A DNA stretch of 64,000 bases. Origin: a virus. The stretch covers positions 1-64,000 of IMG/VR virus record IMGVR_UViG_3300043425_001190; one strand, given 5' to 3'. The translations under genes were made by a program, and so were the position numbers. Positions 32,442 to 42,733 of the stretch are shown one piece after another (positions within the stretch are counted from its first letter, which is position 1; each line of letters opens with the position of its first letter). Under the pieces are notes generated by a model. That model was not told where the DNA came from, made no database searches, and saw nothing but the letters and a program-made list of their open reading frames with translations.

Positions 32442-32875
32442 TAGTCAGCCCTTGCCACGTAAATGGCCGAAAAGGTTATACCGACATGACCGCCACCGAC
32501 GACCTTAATCACCGGCATGACTTTGTTTACGTCCTCCGGGTCGATAATCATGCCAACCGAGGTGCCTTGGTAAACGCGAATGAAATCCTGTCCAACACCA
32601 CCAGCCATGGACACGTTTAGTGCATCATCAAACGAAAGAGTGAACTCGTTGACGATATACCCAGGTGGGACGGCCAATGTATCCATGATAGTGCCATCGT
32701 TGGCAACTAGCAGGTTTTTAGTGAAAATCCTGGTGCATGCCGGACTTGTTGCCACCATTTTGGCTTTTGGCCTTTCACGTCCGTTTTGCACAGCACCAAG
32801 AACAAGCCAGGACTCCTTATCGGCTAGATAGGTGTCGCCAAAGTCGTCCGATACTCGTGTGGTTGGATCGCCCAT
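32441..32875 (-). CDS. Virion protein, paralogue of 55586-55993
   Basis: 144 residues. It shares with 55586-55993 the segments FTKNLLV/FTKNATL, GQDF, IDPEDV/IDPSDV, PVIKV/PVFKV and a final FSAIYVA/FSTIQAG. This is probably a small beta-sandwich module in the fibre system. A late box (AATAAGTA) lies 22 nt upstream. Confidence 0.65.
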   Translation of the reverse strand: MGDPTTRVSDDFGDTYLADKESWLVLGAVQNGRERPKAKMVATSPACTRIFTKNLLVANDGTIMDTLAVPPGYIVNEFTLSFDDALNVSMAGGVGQDFIRVYQGTSVGMIIDPEDVNKVMPVIKVVGGGHVGITFSAIYVARAD

Positions 32876-32896
32876 ACTTTTTATCCTTATACCTGA

Positions 32897-32904
32897 TACT
32901 TATT
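32897..32904 (-). promoter_or_regulatory. T4-like late promoter AATAAGTA
   Basis: Six of eight matches to the T4 box. It overlaps the TAA stop of the 759-aa adhesin gene and is 22 nt before 32875. Arrangement identical to the one at 32076. Confidence 0.5.
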
Positions 32905-35182
32905 ACAGGTAATTGTGGGGTGGGAATTTAGCAGTTATTGTTGGGCCTTGTACTGTGTTAGATGTGGTATATCCTTCGGTGGCCGGATCCAAATAGGCGG
33001 CTACCGCGTTTACGGCCAGGGCCTGAGCTGCAGTCCAATCAGTGTCTTTATGATACAGGTAACTGGTTGGAATCGATTCTGTTCCACGAGTAGGGTGAAT
33101 CCATTGTAGGTTGAACGACCCGGTTACCGAGTCATAATCCCAGCCGTCTAACATGTAGGCGTAGAGGCCAGCTTTCAGTCGGATTTTTCTTTTTGTAGTT
33201 GGGTCAACAGCATCCACCGAAGCTTTGAAGTCGACGTTGTGCGAACCAGACCCGTGGTATAGGGTGTCGAACCCGGTAAACGTCTGTGAAGGCGTTGAGT
33301 TGATGTATTTTGTGCCGGCACTGCTTGTGCTGGCGTTATCGGCGTGAATAAGTGGATACATGTCAGTTGCCGGGTCACCTGGTTCATAACGCCACTGGTC
33401 TCCACCACCGGCCCAACCAGCTGTTTTCTTTAGGCAAAGGAACAGGCTGGCACCCTCTTCACCACCGGCAATAAACCCATAATCACCATCGTTCTTGATG
33501 TTGATGTACCCAAAGTACCTACCCTGGATGTTATTGCTGGAAGGGTTAGCCTGGTATTTGTAGTCAGTCCCAACAGCCGGGTAGGTTGGCGATCCAGATA
33601 ACTTCGGGTTTCCTGGGAACACACAATTTGGGTAGCTGTTATACGAAAGTTTGCCGCTCTTCTTAATAACCCTTACGTTTTGTGGGGTAGCAAGCCAGTC
33701 TATTTTCAACGGCATCAGGTTTGGCAGCGATTTACCAGTACCAGACGGGAAGTTAGTGGTGCGTGATTTGTGGTAGAACATACCAATGTAACCAGGCGAG
33801 TAACCAGCATGAGCATCCTCTAGATCGTTGTCTACCTGCAGGGCATCTTCAGCGATTTTAGTAATGGTTATCTGGCCAAACCTGGTGTCGTTGTTGTCGT
33901 ATTTGGCTGGGTCAGCTGTTCCAGCAGTTCCATATGACGGCCCATATGCCTCAAAGTCACCAACTCCGGTTGTCACAGTAAACGATGCGTTATGCATGAC
34001 TTTAGAATGGATAGCGAAGGAAGCTGTCTCTTCAGACACTGACAAACACATCTCAACCGGAACTACAGTTTGCATCGCGTAGGCTGTCTTTGCGGCCAGA
34101 CCAGGGTTGAATACCGCCACTCTGCTTAGGTCAAAACCGCCAGTGTCTTGGTTAAACTTCGACAAAACTACAGCGGTATCATACGCGTCGTGGTTGTACC
34201 TTGGCAGCTGTACTTGACCAGTTATGGTGTACGTTCCGGTTGGCAGTGTTATAACTGTGTACCCAGATTCGACGTTGTTTCCAACACCAACCCCAGAATC
34301 GCCGGCAAATGTTGGGAACCCGGCTGAACCAGGGGTCCAGCCAGGAATTGATGTAGCGCCTCCGATACCCATGCCATCATTGTAAGAAGAGGTATACGAT
34401 ATATCAACGTTGGCGTTGATGGCACCAGGTTTCGTGATTGTCAGTGTCTGACCAGACAAGGAGCCATCTAGCACAAGAAGCTTTTTACCGTCAAGTGTGG
34501 TCCATCCACCTGGGGTATAAACGGTTGCCGGAGTAGCTGGACCGTTTACGATATATATCGTTTCGTAGGTGTTTGTTGATTTCGCATCGCATAGAACCAC
34601 ATCACCGGTCTGTAATGTGACTCCCTCGACAACGGTTCCAGATAACAGACGAGGAGCCGGGTTGCTGTTTACTAAATCCATGGCCCTTACTACGAGGTCA
34701 ACCCCGTCTGGAGGGGTGATGGTGGATGTCGGGTCAGTAACAGACAAAACCTCGTCACCCTGAATGTAACAGTATGTTGGCGAGTCCACATCTCGACTGA
34801 CCGCCGCTGTTGGGGTGAACAGCTGAGAGTTAGTATTTTTCTTTGTAACAACGTGAGTTATTTTGGCACCAGGTATAGCGGCCACCATCAGGTCACTAAA
34901 CCTCATCGGCATCCCCAAATCAGCCAGCCAACTGTTGTTAAGGACGTTATCCGGTAGGTAAGCCCATGTGTTTTTTGGGGTCATTATGTATGGTTTAGCG
35001 CCGTTATCCGGCTTTCTGTTTGCCAGCACCATAACAGGTGACGCACCTGAATCACCAGCCACCAACTCGAACCCGGTACCGGCTTGGTTTAGTACTAGAG
35101 AGTACCTGGTGTTTGGTGTTACAACGGACCCGTTTAGGTTTAGGTCACCCAAAACTTGCGATAGATTAAAACCGTTGGACAT
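32903..35182 (-). CDS. Large tail fibre / adhesin with PA14-like domain, 759 aa
   Basis: Beta-rich with an N-terminal attachment-type segment. Residues about 520-690 (GRYFGYINIKNDGDYGFIAGG, then LKAGLYAYMLDGWDY) follow the PA14 pattern: a framework strand followed by the GxYxF core, known in carbohydrate-binding adhesins. It probably contacts host surface sugars. It is coupled by TAATG to the small gene upstream. Confidence 0.65.
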   Translation of the reverse strand: MSNGFNLSQVLGDLNLNGSVVTPNTRYSLVLNQAGTGFELVAGDSGASPVMVLANRKPDNGAKPYIMTPKNTWAYLPDNVLNNSWLADLGMPMRFSDLMVAAIPGAKITHVVTKKNTNSQLFTPTAAVSRDVDSPTYCYIQGDEVLSVTDPTSTITPPDGVDLVVRAMDLVNSNPAPRLLSGTVVEGVTLQTGDVVLCDAKSTNTYETIYIVNGPATPATVYTPGGWTTLDGKKLLVLDGSLSGQTLTITKPGAINANVDISYTSSYNDGMGIGGATSIPGWTPGSAGFPTFAGDSGVGVGNNVESGYTVITLPTGTYTITGQVQLPRYNHDAYDTAVVLSKFNQDTGGFDLSRVAVFNPGLAAKTAYAMQTVVPVEMCLSVSEETASFAIHSKVMHNASFTVTTGVGDFEAYGPSYGTAGTADPAKYDNNDTRFGQITITKIAEDALQVDNDLEDAHAGYSPGYIGMFYHKSRTTNFPSGTGKSLPNLMPLKIDWLATPQNVRVIKKSGKLSYNSYPNCVFPGNPKLSGSPTYPAVGTDYKYQANPSSNNIQGRYFGYINIKNDGDYGFIAGGEEGASLFLCLKKTAGWAGGGDQWRYEPGDPATDMYPLIHADNASTSSAGTKYINSTPSQTFTGFDTLYHGSGSHNVDFKASVDAVDPTTKRKIRLKAGLYAYMLDGWDYDSVTGSFNLQWIHPTRGTESIPTSYLYHKDTDWTAAQALAVNAVAAYLDPATEGYTTSNTVQGPTITAKFPPHNYL

Positions 35183-35538
35183 TAGTTGATTCCCGAGTTG
35201 ATTTCAGATTGTTCCATGGATTCAAAGGCTAACTGGGCTTGGTCAATAGCCATGTCTAAAAGTGTACACACGTCATCTTTCGATATAGTAACCCAGCTGT
35301 TGGTGTGGGTCCTCCATCTGAATGACTGTCTGGTTCTTGACATACTTGCCACGGCGAAAGCCACAAAGTCTACCGAAAATAAATTTCCGTTGTATGAAAT
35401 TGGGGTGTTTACTGCCGACAACCTTGAGTCCTTCATAGACTGGGTAATAATGAAAGACATAATCGTTTCGCGTGACGAATCTAGTTTAACGGTTGTTAAA
35501 CTGTCGTTGCTCTGTAGAACTAAGTTTGGTTGGCTCAT
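35182..35538 (-). CDS. Small protein, DUF4376-like, 118 aa
   Basis: The segment WRTHTNSWVTISKDDVCTLL resembles DUF4376-type small proteins found next to fibre genes (a Trp-containing strand, then an acidic helix). It might be a fibre chaperone or tip protein. The gene lies between two long fibre genes and ends in TAATG overlap. Confidence 0.5.
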   Translation of the reverse strand: MSQPNLVLQSNDSLTTVKLDSSRETIMSFIITQSMKDSRLSAVNTPISYNGNLFSVDFVAFAVASMSRTRQSFRWRTHTNSWVTISKDDVCTLLDMAIDQAQLAFESMEQSEINSGIN

Positions 35539-35539
35539 A

Positions 35540-37381
35540 TTACCACTTTGTGATTTCTATGTTGCCACCGGTAAAGGTGGTTGCTGGGTTTAGGAAGAAG
35601 ATTCTAACACCGTATATGGCGGACGTTGTTTTTACATAACGTGAGTACTGGGAAGAATACCCGTTCATTCTTGTATCACCGCCGTTTACGTTATCGTGTG
35701 TGCCAACCGAGTCACGGTATGAGAACGAAGTCATTACCGGCTGAAAGTCGTTTCCGTCGGTTGGTAGTGGTATCTTCATCTCACCATATATGCCATATCC
35801 TAGTTTTGCAGTATCCTGCAGAACAAACCCGGTGATGAACGACCCGTTTGTTGGGTAAACAGACCCGGTGATTGGGTTTCCGTTACTGTCGATTGCCTGT
35901 ATAACCAGGTTATCGTCGGCATTACCGGACACACCGTTAAACTTAACCTTTAAACCGCTTATCAACTCGCTGTACTGAGTTGTTGAAAGGTAAATGTCGA
36001 CAATGGCCGAGCCTGGTACAATGTCCTTTTTAATCAAAGGGGTGAACGGGTCTTCGTAAAATCCGTAGTATTTGGTTTTAACGATTGTGGCGGTGTTGTC
36101 TCTAATATGCCAAACACCGTCACCAGATGAGAATGCAACAACACTGTTTGAACCCGCAGTGACAGCCGTAAACGTTAATTCTGCCGTATCCGAGTCATCG
36201 TCAGACAAGAATTCACCGTCTAAGCCACCGTACTCGGCGTACCAACCTGAGGCGGGTTTAACCAAAACCGTTGTACCATCACCGGAACGCCTAACAGTAA
36301 CATTTTCACCATCGTTCATAGAGTGAAGCTGGACGGTAACCCCAGTGGCGGTTACTAATATCAGCTTGCCTGCATAACTTGGGTCAGTAGTTATGGTGGC
36401 CCCAGGGGTGGAGGCCAAAACAACCCCCTTATACCCGGTAAAGTCGGTGGTTCCTGTGTTTTTAAAACCAACAACGTTAACAATGTCGATATAATCGTCA
36501 ACGGACCGGTTTAGTGTGGCTGCCAAGGTGATGCTGTTAGGACCGGATTCTGAGTATTGGTCAGGTCCAAGTTTCTTACCGTTTTGGAATACAAACAGCG
36601 TACCGTCTCCGGGAACGTATGTTCCGCTAACCAGTGTTATAACCAGCGAACCGGAGTCTTCACCGGTTGCAATGGTGTGGCTGTCTCTCCACGGCTGTGA
36701 GTATCCAGCTATTGTTGAGATTGTAACATTGCCCGCTGAAGGAGACAAGAACGCTCTCTGATCAACAAAGTCGGCATCGGTGAATACATTACCTGAACCT
36801 GGGTCGATAACTTTAACCTTGCAAATGTAAACACCGAGTGTGGTAGACGATGGATCAGCGTACGAAATCTCTGGTGACAACACGTTGTTTTCCATACAGA
36901 TGTAAACAAACGATCCTGGGGTTGCGGATGGTGGAGCGTCTACCAGAATTTCATCCGAAGAAGAATACTGGTTTAATACCGCTTTGGTGTTGTCGCCGAA
37001 TGACTTCCAGTTGCCACGGCCAATACGCAGCTTACCGTTAGCCATTACCACCGGGCGAAGCATATCAACGTTTCTCTCGTTGATAGTACTGGCCATGAAT
37101 TTACCGTCATCACCAACACCACCAGTTTTCTGGCGTAGTATTGTGGTTGGGGTGTAGGCCCCGTTAGTGGTCGGGTCACCGGATAGCTGTGCGGAATGAC
37201 TGCTAGCATCTGGCCCAACGTCAACCAGATCGGCCAGGGTCATAGCGTTGACGTAGTCACGGATATCAAGCGTGTTCTGCAAAAGCTTCTGGTGCGGCCT
37301 GTTCGAGTTGGTTGCCACTACTAATTCGTTAGCACGTACGTTGACTTTATCACGCGAAGGGTTCGTAAGGATAAGTGGCAT
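35540..37381 (-). CDS. Tail fibre / baseplate-attached protein, 613 aa
   Basis: The N-terminus (MPLILTNPSRDKVNVRANEL) looks like a baseplate or fibre attachment domain. The body is beta-rich, Gly/Ser/Thr-rich, without Cys clusters. The C-terminal part contains strand repeats typical of fibre heads. The start at 37381 has AGGAAC upstream and a late box at 22 nt. Confidence 0.6.
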   Translation of the reverse strand: MPLILTNPSRDKVNVRANELVVATNSNRPHQKLLQNTLDIRDYVNAMTLADLVDVGPDASSHSAQLSGDPTTNGAYTPTTILRQKTGGVGDDGKFMASTINERNVDMLRPVVMANGKLRIGRGNWKSFGDNTKAVLNQYSSSDEILVDAPPSATPGSFVYICMENNVLSPEISYADPSSTTLGVYICKVKVIDPGSGNVFTDADFVDQRAFLSPSAGNVTISTIAGYSQPWRDSHTIATGEDSGSLVITLVSGTYVPGDGTLFVFQNGKKLGPDQYSESGPNSITLAATLNRSVDDYIDIVNVVGFKNTGTTDFTGYKGVVLASTPGATITTDPSYAGKLILVTATGVTVQLHSMNDGENVTVRRSGDGTTVLVKPASGWYAEYGGLDGEFLSDDDSDTAELTFTAVTAGSNSVVAFSSGDGVWHIRDNTATIVKTKYYGFYEDPFTPLIKKDIVPGSAIVDIYLSTTQYSELISGLKVKFNGVSGNADDNLVIQAIDSNGNPITGSVYPTNGSFITGFVLQDTAKLGYGIYGEMKIPLPTDGNDFQPVMTSFSYRDSVGTHDNVNGGDTRMNGYSSQYSRYVKTTSAIYGVRIFFLNPATTFTGGNIEITKW

Positions 37382-37402
37382 GGTATTTGTTCCTATATGC
37401 GG

Positions 37403-37410
37403 TATTTATT
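37403..37410 (-). promoter_or_regulatory. T4-like late promoter AATAAATA
   Basis: Seven of eight matches. It lies in the 34-nt gap between the gp7-like stop and the start at 37381. Confidence 0.55.
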
Positions 37411-37415
37411 TCAGG

Positions 37416-40400
37416 TTATAGTAGGCAAGCACCAGACGATGTTGGCGGGATCGATTCTGTCGGGTTGACCCAAACGATATTTCTCAGAACAGATGTTGCC
37501 GGTTTGACGTATTCCACCATCTCTTTGATAGTAGCCTCAATATGCCTTTTCATTTCGTATTTTTCAGTTCCTGGTAATGGGTCTACTGAGTCGCCGGACA
37601 ACTCGGAGCTGAAACCAAAATTCTTAATTTTGATATCGAACAGCCCAGATTTTCTGGCTTTTTCGTTGTAGAAGTACCATTTGGCCACTCTTTCAACAAG
37701 AGGGTGCTTGAACGAAGCGTTGGTGTCGTACAGGATGAAATAAAGCGAATCATACAACTTGGCGCGGTAATACCGTCTAGTGTTGACCAGACCACCGCTA
37801 ACCATTGATTCAGGCAGATAATAACTGGTGTCGTTTGTGAAGGTAAACATGTTTTTCAGCGAGGTGGCGTTGTACTTGATCTCGTTGGTTAGGTAGTCAA
37901 CGTCTGATCCAAGGTTGATAAAACAGGCCAGGTTGAAATAATGGTTTGTTGTACCGTTGTCAAGGTCTGTAAACGTGTATCCGCCTGAAGTGGTACCAGA
38001 CATACCCATGTTGTTGGCGTCATCCCAGTAGGCAAATGTGTCAATCGGCATCGGGGTAACACCATCTCCAGAGAAGGTATCAACTAACTTTGGTACCGGG
38101 GCCATAATAAGGGCTAACAACTCGTCATTGATGGTGAAGTCAATAACCTTTAGACGTTGCGATTTAAACGACTGCTCTTTTTCTACCGACCCAGCACCGT
38201 TGATGCCGACACCGTTGTACTGATAGTACTTGTATGTGAAATCATACTCAGACTCATTAGCATAATCCATGGTTGGTGCGGTCACCAGTTTTTTAAGGAG
38301 AATTGCTGTAGTGTAGTCGTCTAGCCCGGAGTACAAGGTATCGTTGTCCGCAACATTAAACATCAAAATACCATCTCCGTTGACCTGGTTTACCACCAGA
38401 CCAACAAACCCAACCACAGCTGGGGTGATCCACGCCGGCAGATCCTCAACCGCGTTGCCATATTTTTGTGAACAACGTGACACATAGTAGTTTGGTGATG
38501 GACCAGTTACTAGGGCAAACCCTGGGTAGGTTGACGGGAATACATCACATGCCACCACTGATCCGGTCACTGTGTTCGAGCACAGGGTGGCCCATACGTG
38601 GTTTTCCGGTCGGTACAACTGATACTGATACTGGTTGCCAAGTTTCGTAACAAACGTGTAACCATTTGACTCGTTGTCAACACGACCACAAACAAACTCT
38701 CTGGCTCCTGTAGACTGGGCACCACCAGAAATAGGTCCGTTCGACCCAAGTTTGTAAAAGTATACCTGTTTATTGAACGTGGTGATCATTAGCGAGTCTG
38801 AGACTACGGCCACATCAGAAATCATACCTTGGAGGTTGTTTCCTCCGTATGTGATTGCCGGCAGAACCCAAATGCCGATGTTACTACCGGCCTCTTCGTT
38901 CTTCATTAAAAGAACACCGCTTGACGGAGTGTTAAAGTATCCTGACTCAGTACCACTGGCTACAATACCATCACCAGTGACGTTGAATAAGTTACAGGTT
39001 AAGATGTACTTGTTGCCGAAAGCATCGGAATCAAACTGTTTTATTGGGTGGTGCTGGTATGCCGAGGCTGCGGTAGAACCCCACTCACCATTTCTTGGGG
39101 TGGGGCAAATATGATTTTCGCCTGTGGCCTCTTCGTTGGTCAGGTACGGGATTCTTTCCTGGAAGTCGTTATAAATGTCATCTGATCCAGATACCTCTTC
39201 ATCAAACAGGTATTTCAACACCCCCTGGTTATTAAAGGTGAAGTAGTGATAGGTATCATCAACCTCAAACTGGTCTAGGGCGTTCTGCAAAGTGGCGGCT
39301 GTGCCACGAGTATTTGAAACAAAATCGCTGTAGTTGGCGTATATTCCTTCAATCCCCAGCTTGATAGCCTCCTCGTACGATGGCTCTGGCATGGCATCCC
39401 AACTGACTTTATCAACACCAACAGAACGGTACCGGTGATAGCCTTTAGTAGTAGAAATGGTGTCGTTTCCGATAGTGGCGATTTCAACACCGTGTCTTCC
39501 GTCTAAGCTTGGAGTACCGCTAACGCCAATATCGGCATCAGCGTAGGCTGAGGTCCACATATGTGATGCCGTTCCATAACCGTTTTGGTATCTGTCAACC
39601 GGGTACGGATACGACGGGTGGCCGGTATACTGGCCATCGACTACCGCTTCATCAAACGGAGAACCAGTAACAACGAAGCCGGTATCTGATCCGGCGTACG
39701 GGTCTACGAACGGAATGATGAGATCTTTTATAGTTTTCTGCCACGCCAAATCGGAGTCGGCATACTCTGGCATTTCGTGTTTTGATCTGTACCGGTTATA
39801 GACATCGTTTAACCCAGGTTCCTCAACGATTGGGTTCAGGAACGCAGCTTCATCACCAGAGAAATAATTCCACGGGTCGGCAAGATCAACCACCTCGACG
39901 TCGAAGCCGTTATTCACCACATCTTGGGTCTGGCCCCTACCGTAGAAGTTATATGCGCCTTGGACAGCGGAAATACCAACGTTGTTGTTTCCATAATCCG
40001 TCATCTCACGCAGGATGTAGTCCCTAAACAAAAGTTCAATGGCCCGCTTTGAACCCTTATTCTGCATGCGAATCACGGTTAGCATTAGGAACTTTCTATG
40101 CCATTTGGTTTTGTTGATAATGTAAACCAGACGGTCTTCGAAGATGGCGTACTTCTCGCCGCCAGTGGACGCCACCGGGAATTCAAGACCAAGGATTTGT
40201 GCCGCAATGACGCCGTCATCTGTTAAGTCGTCACCACCATCAACAATATATGAAGTGATCAGCTCGTAGATGGTTTTAACGCCGTCGGACACAACATCGG
40301 TTTCGCATCCGATGGTATAGGCGGCTGAAGTTGGAACAATCGCCTCAGCTTCTAATACCAGATCGCCGTTATTAATCATGTCGGCAACGATAGACGACGA

Positions 40401-40781
40401 GTAGTCATAGCCTGATGAACCAGAAACAGTGACGTTGGTTGCGGTAGTAACCGACTGTTCTGAAACAGCAGTGGTGTAGTAGTTGAACATTTTTAATAGG
40501 TCAGACTGTACGGTGCCGGTGATATCCAACGATTCAAACCCACAGGTGTCAAAGTTGGTAACGCCAATCGATCTGGCAATAATCGGCAAAAATCTGACGT
40601 CACACTGTTCGGTGTCGGAGACATTTTTAACATGTCCGGACGTCACGGCGTAGATGTCATTGAACTGACCTTCGATGGCTTCGATCAGTTTGAAAATGTC
40701 AGAGTTGGCCGGCACATGCTTCGGTATGATTTCCCGGAAGAAGTTGGCGAATCCGGTGAAAGTTCTGTTAGTGCTTTCCAT
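37416..40781 (-). CDS. 7: Baseplate wedge protein, gp7-like (Phage_tail_I type N-terminus)
   Basis: 1121 residues from Met at 40781, which has GGAG seven bases upstream; an ATG at 40793 (overlapping the gp6 stop) is possible but lacks a site. The N-terminal 260 residues follow the wedge pattern: a helical start, YAVTSGHVKNVSDTEQCDVRFLP, then KGSKRAIELLF as in tail protein I/gp7. The remainder is beta-rich. In T4, gp7 (1032 aa) holds the baseplate wedges and lies after gp6, as here. Confidence 0.65.
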   Translation of the reverse strand: MESTNRTFTGFANFFREIIPKHVPANSDIFKLIEAIEGQFNDIYAVTSGHVKNVSDTEQCDVRFLPIIARSIGVTNFDTCGFESLDITGTVQSDLLKMFNYYTTAVSEQSVTTATNVTVSGSSGYDYSSSIVADMINNGDLVLEAEAIVPTSAAYTIGCETDVVSDGVKTIYELITSYIVDGGDDLTDDGVIAAQILGLEFPVASTGGEKYAIFEDRLVYIINKTKWHRKFLMLTVIRMQNKGSKRAIELLFRDYILREMTDYGNNNVGISAVQGAYNFYGRGQTQDVVNNGFDVEVVDLADPWNYFSGDEAAFLNPIVEEPGLNDVYNRYRSKHEMPEYADSDLAWQKTIKDLIIPFVDPYAGSDTGFVVTGSPFDEAVVDGQYTGHPSYPYPVDRYQNGYGTASHMWTSAYADADIGVSGTPSLDGRHGVEIATIGNDTISTTKGYHRYRSVGVDKVSWDAMPEPSYEEAIKLGIEGIYANYSDFVSNTRGTAATLQNALDQFEVDDTYHYFTFNNQGVLKYLFDEEVSGSDDIYNDFQERIPYLTNEEATGENHICPTPRNGEWGSTAASAYQHHPIKQFDSDAFGNKYILTCNLFNVTGDGIVASGTESGYFNTPSSGVLLMKNEEAGSNIGIWVLPAITYGGNNLQGMISDVAVVSDSLMITTFNKQVYFYKLGSNGPISGGAQSTGAREFVCGRVDNESNGYTFVTKLGNQYQYQLYRPENHVWATLCSNTVTGSVVACDVFPSTYPGFALVTGPSPNYYVSRCSQKYGNAVEDLPAWITPAVVGFVGLVVNQVNGDGILMFNVADNDTLYSGLDDYTTAILLKKLVTAPTMDYANESEYDFTYKYYQYNGVGINGAGSVEKEQSFKSQRLKVIDFTINDELLALIMAPVPKLVDTFSGDGVTPMPIDTFAYWDDANNMGMSGTTSGGYTFTDLDNGTTNHYFNLACFINLGSDVDYLTNEIKYNATSLKNMFTFTNDTSYYLPESMVSGGLVNTRRYYRAKLYDSLYFILYDTNASFKHPLVERVAKWYFYNEKARKSGLFDIKIKNFGFSSELSGDSVDPLPGTEKYEMKRHIEATIKEMVEYVKPATSVLRNIVWVNPTESIPPTSSGACLL

Positions 40782-40792
40782 GACTGACTCCA

Positions 40793-42694
40793 TTAGTATT
40801 CTACGAACCCGATACTATCTACTGTGTTGGTAGCAACGTTGATGTTGTTAATGGAGTATGCCCCAGGAACCACTTCGGCAGTTGATAGACGGTAGAACTC
40901 AAATTTAGCAAGACGTTTGTCAAAGTTGATGATTTCGCTGTTTGGTGGTGGCACCAGATTGTAATCACCTGAGGTAAACAAAGCGTTGTTGCCAGTGACG
41001 TCACCGGCAGTGAAGTTTCTTCCCTTCTTGACCACAATACTCATATACTCAATCCGTTCAACCCCAGGGATTCCAAGGATTTTGGTCTTCATGTCAGAGA
41101 AGTTGATGGTACCACCAAGTTTGGCGTTGGCGAAAGATAGCGAGTCACGAATGATGGCATCGATGCTGCTGTTGATCTGGGTGATTGAAACAAGCGAGGC
41201 CGGGTTTTTCTTCACCGAAACGTATGGAATGCAGTTCACGTACACCGGGTCTGTAATAATAACTTCGGCGGTGGCGGCCTTAATATCTTTAATTTTGCGA
41301 ACGATGCGTTCAACCACCGGGTGTGTTACATACTGGCCAACAGACGGAACCGAGACAACGTAGATGTTGTTGGTATCGCACGAATCCATTTGTAGAACGT
41401 TGGATTCAGAGAACCGTAGTTTACCGATAGTGAACACCGATTTTGGGTCTTCGATGCCGTAACCACCGGTATCGTAATACTGGGCCATGTAGGTGGTCAT
41501 GTATTCCCAGTTGTTCATCGGGTATGAGTCGTGGAGAACAGAAGAGAAGTTGGCGTCGAAGTATGCGGCGTAGTCACCGATAGAGTTTAGCGATCCCTGG
41601 GTGCTGAAGGTCTTTGGAGCGTTTGATCTGATCTCTGAAACGGTTTCTGGCAGACCACCAAGAGATGATTGTTCAGGCTGCGATACCATCAGCTTGATTG
41701 GGTCCAGGGTTGTTTCAATTTCAGTTTTTATGAAATCAGATGACGCAACCGGGTATGTGATTCCGTTAATATCAACGTAGTGTGGCAACGACGGACCGGT
41801 GGCAACTTCATGGTACCTGGAGTCAAGCTCGTTGATAGTATTGGTTCCAGTTAAGAATCCTGGTCCGATCTTACCAAACAAATGGTCGGATACTAACCGG
41901 TAAACCTTAATGGCCTGGTCGCCGATCTTTGGAATAGCCCCGTTTACCCCGTCGCCGAAGGTTACTTCGTATTGTCTATACTCGTTGAGCCGGACTTCAA
42001 ACACCTGGTCCTCGGGGCCGGCAAGGTAAAGCGAATCGGTTCTCGCCCATTGTTCGTATTTGGCTGTAAGACCGTTGTAAACGTAAACATCAACAAAGCC
42101 ATCGCCGATCTTTTTACCGGTTGATGGTTGTACAAGTTTGATTTTTTGTAAAGCAGATCCGTTGGACGCCGAATTGATTCTTTCATAATACCCGTTAACC
42201 AATGATAAACGTTTGGTGAAGGTGAATTTTACCCCATCTGGGAGGTCCACGCCATCATCACCGAAGCTGAAATATATGTCTTCAAAAGTTGAATAGTATA
42301 AATCATCACCAGTGGAGACGTTCTTGGCTGTGGATTTGAAACTGGTGTAGCGTGGGATAACCAGGGTTGGGCTGATATTACTATCTGATAGATAGACGGT
42401 AAGATCACAATCTACTAGCGGGGCGATGTGACCCTTTGGGATGTATGATAGTGTCTTGGCTAGGGCCACGGCGTTTTCATACATCTTAGTTTTGTCTAGG
42501 TGGCTTTCCGATGCGGCGGCATTGCTCATGTAGCCAAGTAATTCTACACCATACGAAATCTGTCTCAGTAGCGATGACAGATAACTGCCTTCGCTGTTGT
42601 TGTCTCTGAAGGTGTCGCTATCAGCGACATCCGACCGCATTTTAGCCAGGATTTGATCGAAGTCCTGGTTAAGCATTTTAATGTCGTTGGCCAT
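40793..42694 (-). CDS. 6: Baseplate wedge protein gp6 (J-like)
   Basis: 633 residues (T4 gp6 is 660). IRSNAPKTFSTQGSLNSIGDY is the characteristic gp6/gpJ segment, followed by a conserved region VYVNCIPYVSVKKNPAS. gp6 forms the inner ring of the baseplate and clamps wedge dimers. A late box lies 23 nt upstream. It is followed by gp7-like in TAATG overlap. Confidence 0.8.
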   Translation of the reverse strand: MANDIKMLNQDFDQILAKMRSDVADSDTFRDNNSEGSYLSSLLRQISYGVELLGYMSNAAASESHLDKTKMYENAVALAKTLSYIPKGHIAPLVDCDLTVYLSDSNISPTLVIPRYTSFKSTAKNVSTGDDLYYSTFEDIYFSFGDDGVDLPDGVKFTFTKRLSLVNGYYERINSASNGSALQKIKLVQPSTGKKIGDGFVDVYVYNGLTAKYEQWARTDSLYLAGPEDQVFEVRLNEYRQYEVTFGDGVNGAIPKIGDQAIKVYRLVSDHLFGKIGPGFLTGTNTINELDSRYHEVATGPSLPHYVDINGITYPVASSDFIKTEIETTLDPIKLMVSQPEQSSLGGLPETVSEIRSNAPKTFSTQGSLNSIGDYAAYFDANFSSVLHDSYPMNNWEYMTTYMAQYYDTGGYGIEDPKSVFTIGKLRFSESNVLQMDSCDTNNIYVVSVPSVGQYVTHPVVERIVRKIKDIKAATAEVIITDPVYVNCIPYVSVKKNPASLVSITQINSSIDAIIRDSLSFANAKLGGTINFSDMKTKILGIPGVERIEYMSIVVKKGRNFTAGDVTGNNALFTSGDYNLVPPPNSEIINFDKRLAKFEFYRLSTAEVVPGAYSINNINVATNTVDSIGFVEY

Positions 42695-42716
42695 CTGTAT
42701 ACCTCGGTTATGGGTA

Positions 42717-42724
42717 TACTTATG
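42717..42724 (-). promoter_or_regulatory. T4-like late promoter CATAAGTA
   Basis: Core ATAAGTA, 23 nt before the gp6 start in the gap after gp25. Confidence 0.45.
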
Positions 42725-42733
42725 GAGAAGAAC